Assembly (NCBI GenBank): GCA_002308255.1
Contig: DBVZ01000077.1
Location: 1,105-12,437 of the forward strand
Reading direction: 5' to 3'
DNA: 11,333 bases
Source of the DNA: Lachnospiraceae bacterium UBA1251
GTDB taxonomy: Bacteria > Bacillota > Clostridia > Lachnospirales > Lachnospiraceae
The first letter of the stretch is position 1; every line of letters starts with the position of its first letter. The notes under the pieces were generated by a model, which saw only the letters and a list, made by a program, of their open reading frames with translations, ran no database searches and had not been told where the DNA came from. This document shows positions 1-6,504 of this stretch, one piece after another. Position numbers and translations under genes: made by a program.

Positions 1-495
1 AGAGAGCTTCATTTCGTAAGAGAGATCGTCAAGGAAGTCGCGGACGCTGAGATCGCCGCTTCCGGAAAGAAACTGGACTATCAGATCGGTACAATGATCG
101 AAGTTCCGCGTGCCTGCATCAGAGCCGAGCGCATCGCGCTGGAAGCCGATTTCTTCTGCTTCGGAACGAACGACCTGACGCAGATGACCTACGGTTTCTC
201 CCGTGACGATGCCAACAAGTTCCTCGGCGCGTACTACGATGAGAAGATCTTTGAAAATGACCCGTTCGCGAAGCTTGACCAGGACGGTGTCGGAAGACTG
301 ATGAAGATGGCGATCGATCTCGCGAAGCCCGTGAATCCGAATCTTCATTTCGGTATCTGCGGCGAACACGGCGGCGATCCGTCCTCCGTGGAATTCTGCC
401 ACAAGATCGGACTCGACTACGTCTCCTGCAGCCCGTTCCGCGTACCGATCGCGCGTCTCGCTGCAGCGCAGGCTGCTATTGCCGACGAAGCTTAA
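1..495 (+). CDS. ppdK: Pyruvate, phosphate dikinase, C-terminal part (5' end outside window)
   Basis: This is the last 164 residues of a protein normally about 870-880 residues long; the reading frame is open from base 1 and stops with TAA at 493-495. PPDK interconverts pyruvate, ATP and phosphate with PEP, AMP and pyrophosphate in the cytoplasm, and in anaerobes often works glycolytically with pyrophosphate. The visible part is the C-terminal PEP/pyruvate-binding barrel. It shows the MIEVPRA metal/substrate segment, the PEP-utilising enzyme signature GTNDLTQMTYGFSRDD, and GICGEHGGDP, which carries the catalytic Cys (Cys831 in the Clostridium symbiosum enzyme). The residue before FGTND is Cys where the family signature usually has Ser; this is a small change and unlikely to inactivate the enzyme. 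The match to PPDK rather than PEP synthase or PtsI rests on the FSRDDANKFL and CGEHGGDP context. Confidence 0.96.
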   Translation, partial: RELHFVREIVKEVADAEIAASGKKLDYQIGTMIEVPRACIRAERIALEADFFCFGTNDLTQMTYGFSRDDANKFLGAYYDEKIFENDPFAKLDQDGVGRLMKMAIDLAKPVNPNLHFGICGEHGGDPSSVEFCHKIGLDYVSCSPFRVPIARLAAAQAAIADEA

Positions 496-517
496 AAGAG
501 TATCTTATATTTTCTTA

Positions 518-549
518 CGGGCCTGTCAGAATGTCTGCCGACGGGCCCG
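518..549 (+). terminator. Strong stem-loop after ppdK, possible transcript end
   Basis: The arms CGGGCCTGTC (518-527) and GACGGGCCCG (540-549) form 10 base pairs with one G-U around a 12-base loop, starting 22 bases after the ppdK stop. A second short pairing, TTTCTT upstream with AAGAAA downstream, can extend the stem beyond a small bulge. No U-tract follows on either strand, so it is not a textbook intrinsic terminator. It could protect or process the ppdK 3' end, or assist the hairpin at 620-646. Confidence 0.45.
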
Positions 550-586
550 GAAAGAAATAACGTATAAAATATCTTTGACGGATTCG

Positions 587-615
587 TTGATTATTACCAA
601 ACAATATGCTATACT
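587..615 (+). promoter_or_regulatory. Sigma-A-type promoter upstream of tRNA-Arg
   Basis: TTGATT at 587-592 and TATACT at 610-615 are separated by exactly 17 bases, and TG at 607-608 gives an extended -10 element. The predicted transcription start is about 621-623. It is the only good promoter seen between ppdK and the tRNA, so it is the likely tRNA promoter even though a terminator-like hairpin lies directly after it. Confidence 0.7.
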
Positions 616-619
616 TATT

Positions 620-646
620 GCCGATTCGGAAACGAATCGGCTTTTT
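620..646 (+). terminator. Intrinsic-terminator-like hairpin between ppdK and tRNA-Arg
   Basis: A perfect 9-bp stem, GCCGATTCG (620-628) with CGAATCGGC (633-641), closes a GAAA loop and is followed by five T (642-646). It has the form of a rho-independent terminator and would stop transcripts arriving from ppdK. A transcript starting at the promoter just upstream would begin inside the first arm and lose its outer pairs, so it may read through to the tRNA. Confidence 0.75.
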
Positions 647-678
647 CGGGGAAGTGCAAAACGTACTTTCCGAAAGAT

Positions 679-750
679 ACGACTGTAGCTCAGTGGATAG
701 AGCACTGGACTCCGGTTCCAGGTGCGGGGGTTCGATTCCCTTCAGTCGTG
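679..750 (+). tRNA. tRNA-Arg, anticodon CCG (reads CGG)
   Basis: A full cloverleaf of 72 bases can be drawn. The acceptor stem ACGACTG (679-685) pairs perfectly with CAGTCGT (743-749). The D stem is GCTC (688-691) with GAGC (700-703). The anticodon stem is CTGGA (705-709) with TCCAG (717-721), around loop CTCCGGT with anticodon CCG at 712-714. The T stem is GGGGG (726-730) with CCCTT (738-742), including two G-U pairs, around loop TTCGATT. The discriminator base is G750. The 3' CCA is not encoded, so it must be added by a nucleotidyltransferase. Confidence 0.96.
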
Positions 751-773
751 TTTTCCGAAAACACTTTGTTTTT
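748..773 (+). terminator. Intrinsic terminator of tRNA-Arg
   Basis: GTGTTTT (748-754) pairs with AAAACAC (758-764) around a CCG loop and is followed by TTTGTTTTT (765-773). The 5' arm starts inside the tRNA acceptor stem, so terminator folding and tRNA folding compete for bases 748-750. A second hairpin, TTCCGAAAA (753-761) with TTTTCGGAA (770-778), is also perfect over 9 bp and excludes the first. Confidence 0.7.
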
Positions 774-863
774 CGGAACGGGGGACTATAAATAAATGTG
801 CGGACTACTGGGGAGTGTGCCGCGCAGAATGTCTGTAAAGGCAAAAATAAGGGGAGGAAAAAA

Positions 864-1772
864 GTGGATAATTTCAGAGAATGGCTTTCGGATAATCTTC
901 GTTATATCCTTCTGCTTCTGGCAATCCTGGCTGTCGCCCTTCTCGCGTTTTTCGGGATCCGGTTCCTGAGAACGAGAAGCAGTATGGCGCCGGATGCGGA
1001 GCCGGAAACAGCCGTATCAGAGGCGGAACCGTCACAGTCTGCGGAAACGCTGCCGACAGCAGCTCCGGCATCGCCGGAAGAGAGAACGCTCGATGCGGAT
1101 CCATCGGAAGAAGTAGTTGCTCTGATCAATCAGTATTACAGTGCCCTGTCGGCGCAGGACGTCGCAGCTCTGCGGAACACTCTGGACTTTCTTTCGGATG
1201 ATGATGCCGCCAAGCTGACGACAAGCGTTCCGATCACGTATTCGGACATTAAAGCTTATGTGAAGCCTGGACCTGATGCTTCTTCCAGCATCGCATATGT
1301 TTATTATCATTATCTGGAAGAGGGTACCGACCAGGTACTGCCGGGACTCAGCTCTTTATATCTGACGAAGAACGCCTCCGGAAGTTTCGTGATCAAAACG
1401 GAGCAGCTGACACCCCAGGAAGAAGCCTATCTCAATGAAGCAGGCACAGATCCTGATATTCAGGCACTGATCACGCAGGTACAGACTGAATTCGATACGG
1501 CACGCACGGCTTCGGAAAGCGCACAGGCGGCGGCAGGTGAAGAATCGTCCGGGGGGGAAGCGGAATCTTCGGAAGCCGGAACGGGAGAAGGCGGAACGTC
1601 AAGGATCCTTCAGGACTGCAATGTGCGGGCCGGAGCAGGTTACAACTACAATTCCATCGGCGTGATACCGGCAGGAACGGAAGTGACCATCGTCGGAGAG
1701 CGCGGAAAGGGATGGACGCACATTCAGGGCGGCGGATTTGACGGTTATGTCGGATCAACATTTTTAGAATAA
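864..1772 (+). CDS. Membrane-anchored protein with C-terminal bacterial SH3 domain
   Basis: The protein has 302 residues. The chosen start is GTG 864, with GGGGAGG at 851-857 six bases upstream; the frame stays open back to GTG 798, but that start has no ribosome site. A short basic/acidic N-terminus leads into one membrane segment (about 13-34), then a Glu/Ala/Pro-rich linker (40-78). A compact region (about 80-190) beginning EEVVALINQYYSALSAQDV resembles an NTF2-like fold. A second low-complexity linker (210-245) leads to a bacterial SH3 domain (about 246-302) with DCNVRAGAGYNYNSIGVI and GWTHI. The bulk probably lies outside the membrane, with the SH3 domain binding peptidoglycan or another wall component. 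That role is inferred from the domain; no enzymatic motif is visible. It appears to be a single-gene unit between two terminators. Confidence 0.85.
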   Translation: MDNFREWLSDNLRYILLLLAILAVALLAFFGIRFLRTRSSMAPDAEPETAVSEAEPSQSAETLPTAAPASPEERTLDADPSEEVVALINQYYSALSAQDVAALRNTLDFLSDDDAAKLTTSVPITYSDIKAYVKPGPDASSSIAYVYYHYLEEGTDQVLPGLSSLYLTKNASGSFVIKTEQLTPQEEAYLNEAGTDPDIQALITQVQTEFDTARTASESAQAAAGEESSGGEAESSEAGTGEGGTSRILQDCNVRAGAGYNYNSIGVIPAGTEVTIVGERGKGWTHIQGGGFDGYVGSTFLE

Positions 1773-1784
1773 GGAATGATGAGT

Positions 1785-1817
1785 GGGCGGATCGAAAGAA
1801 TCCGCCCGTTTGTTTAT
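1785..1817 (+). terminator. Intrinsic terminator after the SH3-domain gene
   Basis: GGGCGGAT (1785-1792) pairs with ATCCGCCC (1800-1807) around a 7-base loop, followed by the T-rich stretch GTTTGTTTAT (1808-1817). It lies 12 bases after the SH3-protein stop and 20 bases before the next start codon, so the following operon either has a promoter I cannot place confidently or depends on read-through. Confidence 0.85.
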
Positions 1818-1836
1818 AAACAGGAGACGGCGGGAC

Positions 1837-2574
1837 GTGAGGATCAATAAATACATAAGCGATGCCGGCGTCTGCTCGCGGAGAGAAGCAGACCGTCGGA
1901 TTGCCGAAGGACGCGTTTTTATTGAGACGGACGGTATTACGCGCAAGGCAGATCCCGGTACGAAAGTCGGTCTCTCCGACCGTGTTTTTCTGGACGGCAT
2001 CCCGGTGACTCCCAAAAAAGAAAGAGTCTATCTCATCTACAATAAACCGAAAGGAATTGTCTGCACCCGTCAGACGTCCGATCCGGACAATATCATACAG
2101 GCCGTCGGATATGACGGGTATATTACCTACGCGGGAAGGCTCGATAAGGATTCCACCGGACTCGTTCTTCTGACAGACGACGGGGAACTCAACAATACGA
2201 TCGCAAAAGCCGTGAACCGGCATGAAAAAGAGTATATCTGCGAAGTCGGCAGGGATATTAATGAAGATTTTCTCCGCAGGATGAGGGAAGGCGTTCCTGT
2301 TCTGGATACCGTGACGAGGCCGTGCATCGTCCGTAAGATCTCGGCAAGAAAGTTTTCAATCGTCCTCACACAGGGGCTGAACAGACAGATCCGGAGGATG
2401 TGCGGATATCTGGGATACTCTGTTGTTTCTCTGAAAAGGATCCGGATCCAGAATCTGTATCTCGGAGATCTGCCGGAAGGGGAATGGAGATTTCTGACAT
2501 CGAAGGAAATAACGGATCTTCGAAGATCCTGCGGAATGGAAGAGAAGGACTGTCGGGAAGAGAGTTATGGCTAA
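1837..2574 (+). CDS. rluF: 23S rRNA pseudouridine synthase, RsuA/RluF family
   Basis: The protein has 245 residues from GTG 1837. AGGAG at 1822-1826 lies ten bases upstream, and MRINKYISDAGVCSRREADR is the typical first stretch of an S4 RNA-binding domain. An upstream in-frame GTG at 1783 would overlap the terminator and was rejected. The S4 domain (about 1-55) is followed by the catalytic domain with GRLDKDSTGLVLLT, where Asp103 is the nucleophile position, and by GLNRQIRRMCGYLGY. The downstream pattern (HEKEY, GVPVLDTVT, the GLNRQIRRMC motif, GEWRFLT) is closest to RluF, which in E. coli modifies U2604 of 23S rRNA; RluB or a broader RsuA-family role cannot be excluded. Its last 8 bases overlap the ligA start, so the two are probably translationally coupled. 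Confidence 0.88.
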   Translation: MRINKYISDAGVCSRREADRRIAEGRVFIETDGITRKADPGTKVGLSDRVFLDGIPVTPKKERVYLIYNKPKGIVCTRQTSDPDNIIQAVGYDGYITYAGRLDKDSTGLVLLTDDGELNNTIAKAVNRHEKEYICEVGRDINEDFLRRMREGVPVLDTVTRPCIVRKISARKFSIVLTQGLNRQIRRMCGYLGYSVVSLKRIRIQNLYLGDLPEGEWRFLTSKEITDLRRSCGMEEKDCREESYG

Positions 2575-4552
2575 AGACTGCAGCGAACGCATGCGAGAAC
2601 TGATCAGAGTGCTGAATGAAGCGGGAAAGGCTTATTATGCCGAAGACCGGGAGATCATGAGCAATCTGGAATATGACCGTCTCTATGACGAGCTCGTACG
2701 TCTGGAATCGGAGAGCGGCATCGTGATGGCGGATTCTCCGACTGCCAGAGTGGGATATGAATCTGTTGATTCCCTGCCGAAAGAAGCTCATGCGCAGCCG
2801 ATGCTCTCTCTTGACAAGACAAAAGACCCGGCCGCACTCGCTGCTTTCGCCGGAGAAAGAAAAACGATCCTGTCCTGGAAGATGGACGGACTGACGATCG
2901 TTCTTACCTACCGGGAAGGAAAACTGGAGAAAGGCGTTACGAGAGGAAACGGTATCGTCGGGGAAGTGATCACTCCCAACGTGAAAGCCTTTAAAAATGT
3001 TCCTCTTACAGTCCCCTTTAAGGGAGAACTCGTTCTCCGCGGAGAAGCGGTCATCCGCTATTCCGATTTCGAAAAGATCAATCAGGCTCTTCCGGAAGGA
3101 GAGCGTCCTTATAAAAACCCCCGGAATCTTTGTTCCGGTTCTGTCAGACAGCTTGACAGCAGCATTACCGCGAAAAGGAATGTCTACTTTTATGCTTTCG
3201 CTCTTGTGAGTGCGGACGAAATGTCCTTTTCCGATTCCCATGCCGAAGAATTCCGTTTTCTTGCATCCCTCGGTTTTGATGTTGTGGAATACGAGATCAT
3301 CGACGGATCCACGGCGGAAGAAGCCGTGAAACGGTTCGAAAAGAAGATCGAACACAATGACTTTCCGTCCGACGGTCTTGTAGCGATGTACGACGGGATC
3401 GCATACGGGGCATCTCTCGGGACGACAGCAAAATTTCCCAGAAATGCCATCGCTTTCAAATGGCAGGACGAACTGGCCGAGACCACGCTGCGGGAGGTGG
3501 AATGGAGCGCTTCCCGAACAGGACGCATCAATCCGGTGGCGGTTTTTGATCCCGTGGAGCTCGAAGGAACGACCGTCAGCCGGGCAAGCGTCCATAACGT
3601 AAGTATTGTAAAAGAGCTGAAACTCGGGATCGGAGACCGTGTGACCGTATACAAGGCGAATATGATCATTCCTCAGATCGCGGAGAACCTTACGGGATCC
3701 GGAACCCTGATGATCCCGGATACATGCCCGGTCTGCGGGCAGCCGACCAGGATTCAAAAAGACATTTCGGAAAATACCCCGGATGAATCTGTCGAGACAC
3801 TGTATTGTACGAATCCTGACTGTCCGGCAAAAAAAGTACTTTCTTTCGCGCATCTCGTGAGCCGGGACGCGCTCGGAATAGACGGTATGTCGGAAGCGAC
3901 GCTTGAAAAGCTGATCGCGGAAGGCCTGATCCATGAAAACGCCGATATTTTTGAGCTTTCGAAACATCGTGATATAATAGAAAAAATGGAAGGGTTCGGA
4001 GCCCGTTCATTTGAAAAAATGACTGCGAGCATAGAACAGGCCCGTCATACGACCGCGGCAAAACTTCTGTACGGTCTCGGGATTCCCGGCGTAGGCGTGC
4101 AGACTGCCAAACTGATCGCAGCCGCGTTTTCGGACGATGTACGTGCGGCAGCCGCTGCCAGTGAGGAAGAGCTGCTTGCCGTTGATACGGTCGGTCCTGT
4201 CGTCGCGGCGGGGATACTTGCATGGTTTGCCGATAAGGAGAATATGCGAATGCTGGACCGTCTGCTTGATGCGCTTTACGTGGAAAAGCAGGCGGAACGG
4301 GAAGAGGGCACCGCGCTGTCCGGAAAAACATTTGTTATTACCGGATCGCTCCATCATTTTTCAAACCGCAGCGAACTGGTCGGGCTGATTGAGCAGCTGG
4401 GAGGAAAAACCGCATCCTCCGTATCCGCTAAAACAGATTATCTGATCAACAACAATACGGCCAGTACATCAGGAAAGAATAAGAAAGCGAAAGAATTGGG
4501 AATACCTGTCATCTCCGAAGACGAATTCTTATCGCTTGCAGAAAGGAACTGA
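2567..4552 (+). CDS. ligA: NAD+-dependent DNA ligase, divergent type
   Basis: LigA seals nicks in duplex DNA during replication and repair, using NAD+ as AMP donor. The 661 residues match the usual length of about 670, and all domains are present. They are domain Ia (about 1-60), the adenylation domain with K105-M-D-G108, the OB fold (about 310-380), a four-Cys zinc finger (C387, C390, C414, C419), helix-hairpin-helix motifs (about 430-565, including GIPGVGVQTAKLI) and a C-terminal BRCT domain (about 582-661). ATG 2567 lies inside the end of rluF, with a purine-rich GGGAAGAGAG just before it. Several normally conserved residues differ: Y24 and N33 replace the His and Asp of domain Ia, TRGNG replaces TRGDG, and NPRNLCSGSVRQLD replaces NPRNAAAGSLRQLD. 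The frame is intact and the core lysine is present, so it is probably active. Confidence 0.95.
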   Translation: MAKDCSERMRELIRVLNEAGKAYYAEDREIMSNLEYDRLYDELVRLESESGIVMADSPTARVGYESVDSLPKEAHAQPMLSLDKTKDPAALAAFAGERKTILSWKMDGLTIVLTYREGKLEKGVTRGNGIVGEVITPNVKAFKNVPLTVPFKGELVLRGEAVIRYSDFEKINQALPEGERPYKNPRNLCSGSVRQLDSSITAKRNVYFYAFALVSADEMSFSDSHAEEFRFLASLGFDVVEYEIIDGSTAEEAVKRFEKKIEHNDFPSDGLVAMYDGIAYGASLGTTAKFPRNAIAFKWQDELAETTLREVEWSASRTGRINPVAVFDPVELEGTTVSRASVHNVSIVKELKLGIGDRVTVYKANMIIPQIAENLTGSGTLMIPDTCPVCGQPTRIQKDISENTPDESVETLYCTNPDCPAKKVLSFAHLVSRDALGIDGMSEATLEKLIAEGLIHENADIFELSKHRDIIEKMEGFGARSFEKMTASIEQARHTTAAKLLYGLGIPGVGVQTAKLIAAAFSDDVRAAAAASEEELLAVDTVGPVVAAGILAWFADKENMRMLDRLLDALYVEKQAEREEGTALSGKTFVITGSLHHFSNRSELVGLIEQLGGKTASSVSAKTDYLINNNTASTSGKNKKAKELGIPVISEDEFLSLAERN

Positions 4553-4555
4553 CTT

Positions 4556-5509
4556 ATGCCGATTCGTGTGAAAAACGATCTTCCGGTCAAGGAAAGACTG
4601 GAGCATGAAAATATATTCGTCATGGACGAGAACAGGGCTGAACATCAGGATATCCGCGCGATCGAGATCGCGATCCTGAATCTCATGCCTCTTAAGGAAG
4701 ATACGGAGCTGCAGATCCTGCGCGAGCTGTCGAATACGCCTCTGCAGATCAACGTGACATTTATGAGATCGGGAAGCCATGAGTCCAAAAACGTCTCGCG
4801 GAGCCATCTTGATTCCTTCTATTATTCTTTTTCCGAACTGAAGCATCGGAATTTTGACGGTATGATCATTACGGGTGCCCCTGTCGAGGAACTCGAATTT
4901 GAGGAAGTGGATTACTGGGAGGAACTCACGGAGATCTTCGACTGGTGCGATGACCATGTGACATCCACGATCTTCCTGTGCTGGGCGGCACAGGCGGCTC
5001 TGTATCATTTTTACGGACTTCCGAAAGTCCATCTACCGCAGAAGCTGGTAGGGATCTACGATCATCACGTGTTCAACCGGAAAGTACCGCTCGTACGAGG
5101 ATTTGACGACATCTTCCTCGCACCGCATTCCCGCTACACGGAGACACCTGCCGATCTCATTCAGAAGTGCGGGAAGCTGACGGTCCTTGCTTATTCCGAA
5201 AAAGCCGGCGTATTCCTCTCCATGGCGGAAAACGGAAGAAAAATATTCGTATCCGGACACCCGGAATACGGCAGAACAACGCTTCGCAAAGAATATATCA
5301 GAGACGTCGGGAAAGGGTTAAATCCCGATATCCCGTATAATTATTTCCCGGGTGACGACCCGGAGAAGGAGCCGGTCCTTACATGGCGCTCCCATGCCAA
5401 CAATCTGTATACGAACTGGCTGAATTATTATGTGTACCAGACGACCCCGTATGCGCTCGACGGGACACCCGGCGGCGGAAGGATCAAAGATAACTTTACC
5501 AGGTACTAA
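4556..5509 (+). CDS. metA: Homoserine O-acyltransferase, predicted O-acetyltransferase
   Basis: MetA acylates homoserine, the first committed step of methionine synthesis. The 317 residues align with the family without gaps in the core. The catalytic residues are in their standard places: Cys142 in FLCWAAQAALYHFYG, His235 and Glu237 in SGHPEYG. The residue after GAPV is Glu111. In published comparisons of E. coli and Bacillus cereus MetA, Gly111 goes with succinyl-CoA and Glu111 with acetyl-CoA, so acetyl-CoA is predicted despite the family name homoserine O-succinyltransferase. The start ATG 4556 is three bases after the ligA stop, with AAAGGA at 4542-4547. No SAM riboswitch or T-box precedes it, so it seems to be transcribed with ligA rather than under its own methionine control. 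The C-terminal GTPGGGRIKDNFTRY tail looks poorly conserved. Confidence 0.94.
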   Translation: MPIRVKNDLPVKERLEHENIFVMDENRAEHQDIRAIEIAILNLMPLKEDTELQILRELSNTPLQINVTFMRSGSHESKNVSRSHLDSFYYSFSELKHRNFDGMIITGAPVEELEFEEVDYWEELTEIFDWCDDHVTSTIFLCWAAQAALYHFYGLPKVHLPQKLVGIYDHHVFNRKVPLVRGFDDIFLAPHSRYTETPADLIQKCGKLTVLAYSEKAGVFLSMAENGRKIFVSGHPEYGRTTLRKEYIRDVGKGLNPDIPYNYFPGDDPEKEPVLTWRSHANNLYTNWLNYYVYQTTPYALDGTPGGGRIKDNFTRY

Positions 5510-5521
5510 AGGAGAAAACAT

Positions 5522-6490
5522 ATGTATTGCAGCAACTGCGGAAAACAGATACCGGATGAGGCCGTATTCTGTCCTGAATGCGGCTATGCAGTCTATGAAG
5601 ACGATGTCCGGGCTCTGAAGGATCTCGAAGAGGAATCCTCCGGAAATACCAGAGTCTACGGTTCGGATTTTTCAAAAGAAGTGGAAGAAGGAATCAGAAC
5701 TTCCACGGCAGCTTCTGCCGGTAAGAAAAAGAAAATACATTCTGTTCCGAGGGAGAGCGGACACCGGTCCGGTTCCGGAAACAAAGGGAACGGAAAGAAT
5801 CCTCTGATGACCCTTATCCTTTCCCTGATCGCGATCCTTCTGATCGGTGTGATCTGGTATGTGGGCGCTAAAGTCGTCAGCGGAATGAGAGCTGAACGCG
5901 AAGCTGCGGAAGCGGAGGCAAAAGCGAAGGCGGAAGAAGAAGCGAAACAGGCAGCCGAACAGGCCTCTTCGGAAGAAACGATCACTTTTCTTCCCACGCA
6001 GACGGTCACTGCCGCGCCGACGGAAACGGCCCCCGCCGAGACGATGCCGCCTGTGATCACGCAGACACCGACGCCGATGCCCACAGAAATACCGAACGCG
6101 ACTTCCACGCCGCTGTTTACACCGACCCCCACGGAGACGCCGACGCCCACGCCGACGGAGACACCCACCCCCACGGAGACGCCCACGGAAGCACCGCCTC
6201 AGACAGGTGGTACTTATGTTCTTCCGGGCAGCAGCAGTTCCTCGATCGATCCTTCTTCCCTGGAAGGTCTTTCTGAATGGGAACTCAAAGTGGCGCGCAA
6301 TGAGATCTATGCAAGACACGGACGCCAGTTCAAGGATCAGGCGCTTCGCGATTATTTCGAGAGCCAGCCGTGGTATAACGGGACCGTATCACCCGACAGC
6401 TTCACCGACTCCATGCTGAGCGATGTGGAACGCCAGAATTTAAAAACCATCATGAATTACGAACATGCGCACGGGCTGAACGGTCAGTGA
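5522..6490 (+). CDS. Zinc-ribbon membrane protein with Pro-Thr stalk and YARHG domain
   Basis: The protein has 322 residues; ATG 5522 is preceded by AAGGAG at 5509-5514. The N-terminus is a zinc ribbon with C3, C6, C17 and C20 (CSNCG, CPECG). A charged, Ser/Gly/Lys-rich linker leads to one membrane segment (about 95-117). An Ala/Glu/Lys helix (122-150) then precedes a Pro/Thr/Glu-rich stalk (157-228), a Ser cluster (237-241) and a C-terminal YARHG domain (about 250-315, with ARNEIYARHGRQF and an SQPWY segment). The arrangement suggests a cytoplasmic zinc ribbon and an extracytoplasmic YARHG domain held away from the membrane by the stalk. YARHG domains are common on bacterial surface proteins but have no settled function. 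Its place just before two envelope genes suggests a surface role; that is inference. Confidence 0.9.
   Translation: MYCSNCGKQIPDEAVFCPECGYAVYEDDVRALKDLEEESSGNTRVYGSDFSKEVEEGIRTSTAASAGKKKKIHSVPRESGHRSGSGNKGNGKNPLMTLILSLIAILLIGVIWYVGAKVVSGMRAEREAAEAEAKAKAEEEAKQAAEQASSEETITFLPTQTVTAAPTETAPAETMPPVITQTPTPMPTEIPNATSTPLFTPTPTETPTPTPTETPTPTETPTEAPPQTGGTYVLPGSSSSSIDPSSLEGLSEWELKVARNEIYARHGRQFKDQALRDYFESQPWYNGTVSPDSFTDSMLSDVERQNLKTIMNYEHAHGLNGQ
6122..6196 (+). repeat. In-gene imperfect repeat encoding Pro-Thr-Glu-Thr units
   Basis: Within the stalk of the zinc-ribbon/YARHG gene, near-identical 15-base copies (CCCCACGGAGACGCC and variants at about 6127-6141, 6151-6165 and 6169-6183) encode repeated PTETP units interleaved with PT pairs (residues 201-225). 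Copies differ at third codon positions. The array sits inside the frame with no sign of a shifted reading frame, so changes in copy number would alter stalk length. Confidence 0.8.
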
Positions 6491-6504
6491 CGGGGAATTA
6501 AAAT

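Noticed and set aside
515..844. Open frames over the tRNA region on both strands
   Set aside because: They run through the tRNA, its terminator and the hairpins; no plausible start signal or recognisable protein.
796..863. Short frame starting ATG 796, and a GTG 798 extension of the SH3-domain protein
   Set aside because: Neither has a Shine-Dalgarno site, whereas GTG 864 has GGGGAGG at ideal spacing and starts directly before the membrane segment.
1783..1836. N-terminal extension of the RluF-like protein
   Set aside because: It would be encoded by the terminator hairpin of the upstream gene; the S4 domain starts at GTG 1837 with a ribosome site.
2366..3967. Open frame of 533 codons on the minus strand opposite ligA
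   Set aside because: It overlaps a complete, clearly recognisable LigA. Its translation is rich in Arg, Phe and Ser with no domain, and no ribosome site was evident. It is a shadow of ligA codon usage.
4530..4560. Possible methionine-responsive leader before metA
   Set aside because: Only three bases separate ligA and metA, leaving no room for a SAM riboswitch or T-box.
5656..6186. Minus-strand open frame encoding alternating Gly-Val-Ser-Val repeats
   Set aside because: It is the exact reverse reading of the Pro-Thr stalk repeats of the zinc-ribbon/YARHG gene; the plus-strand gene has a ribosome site, zinc ribbon and YARHG domain.
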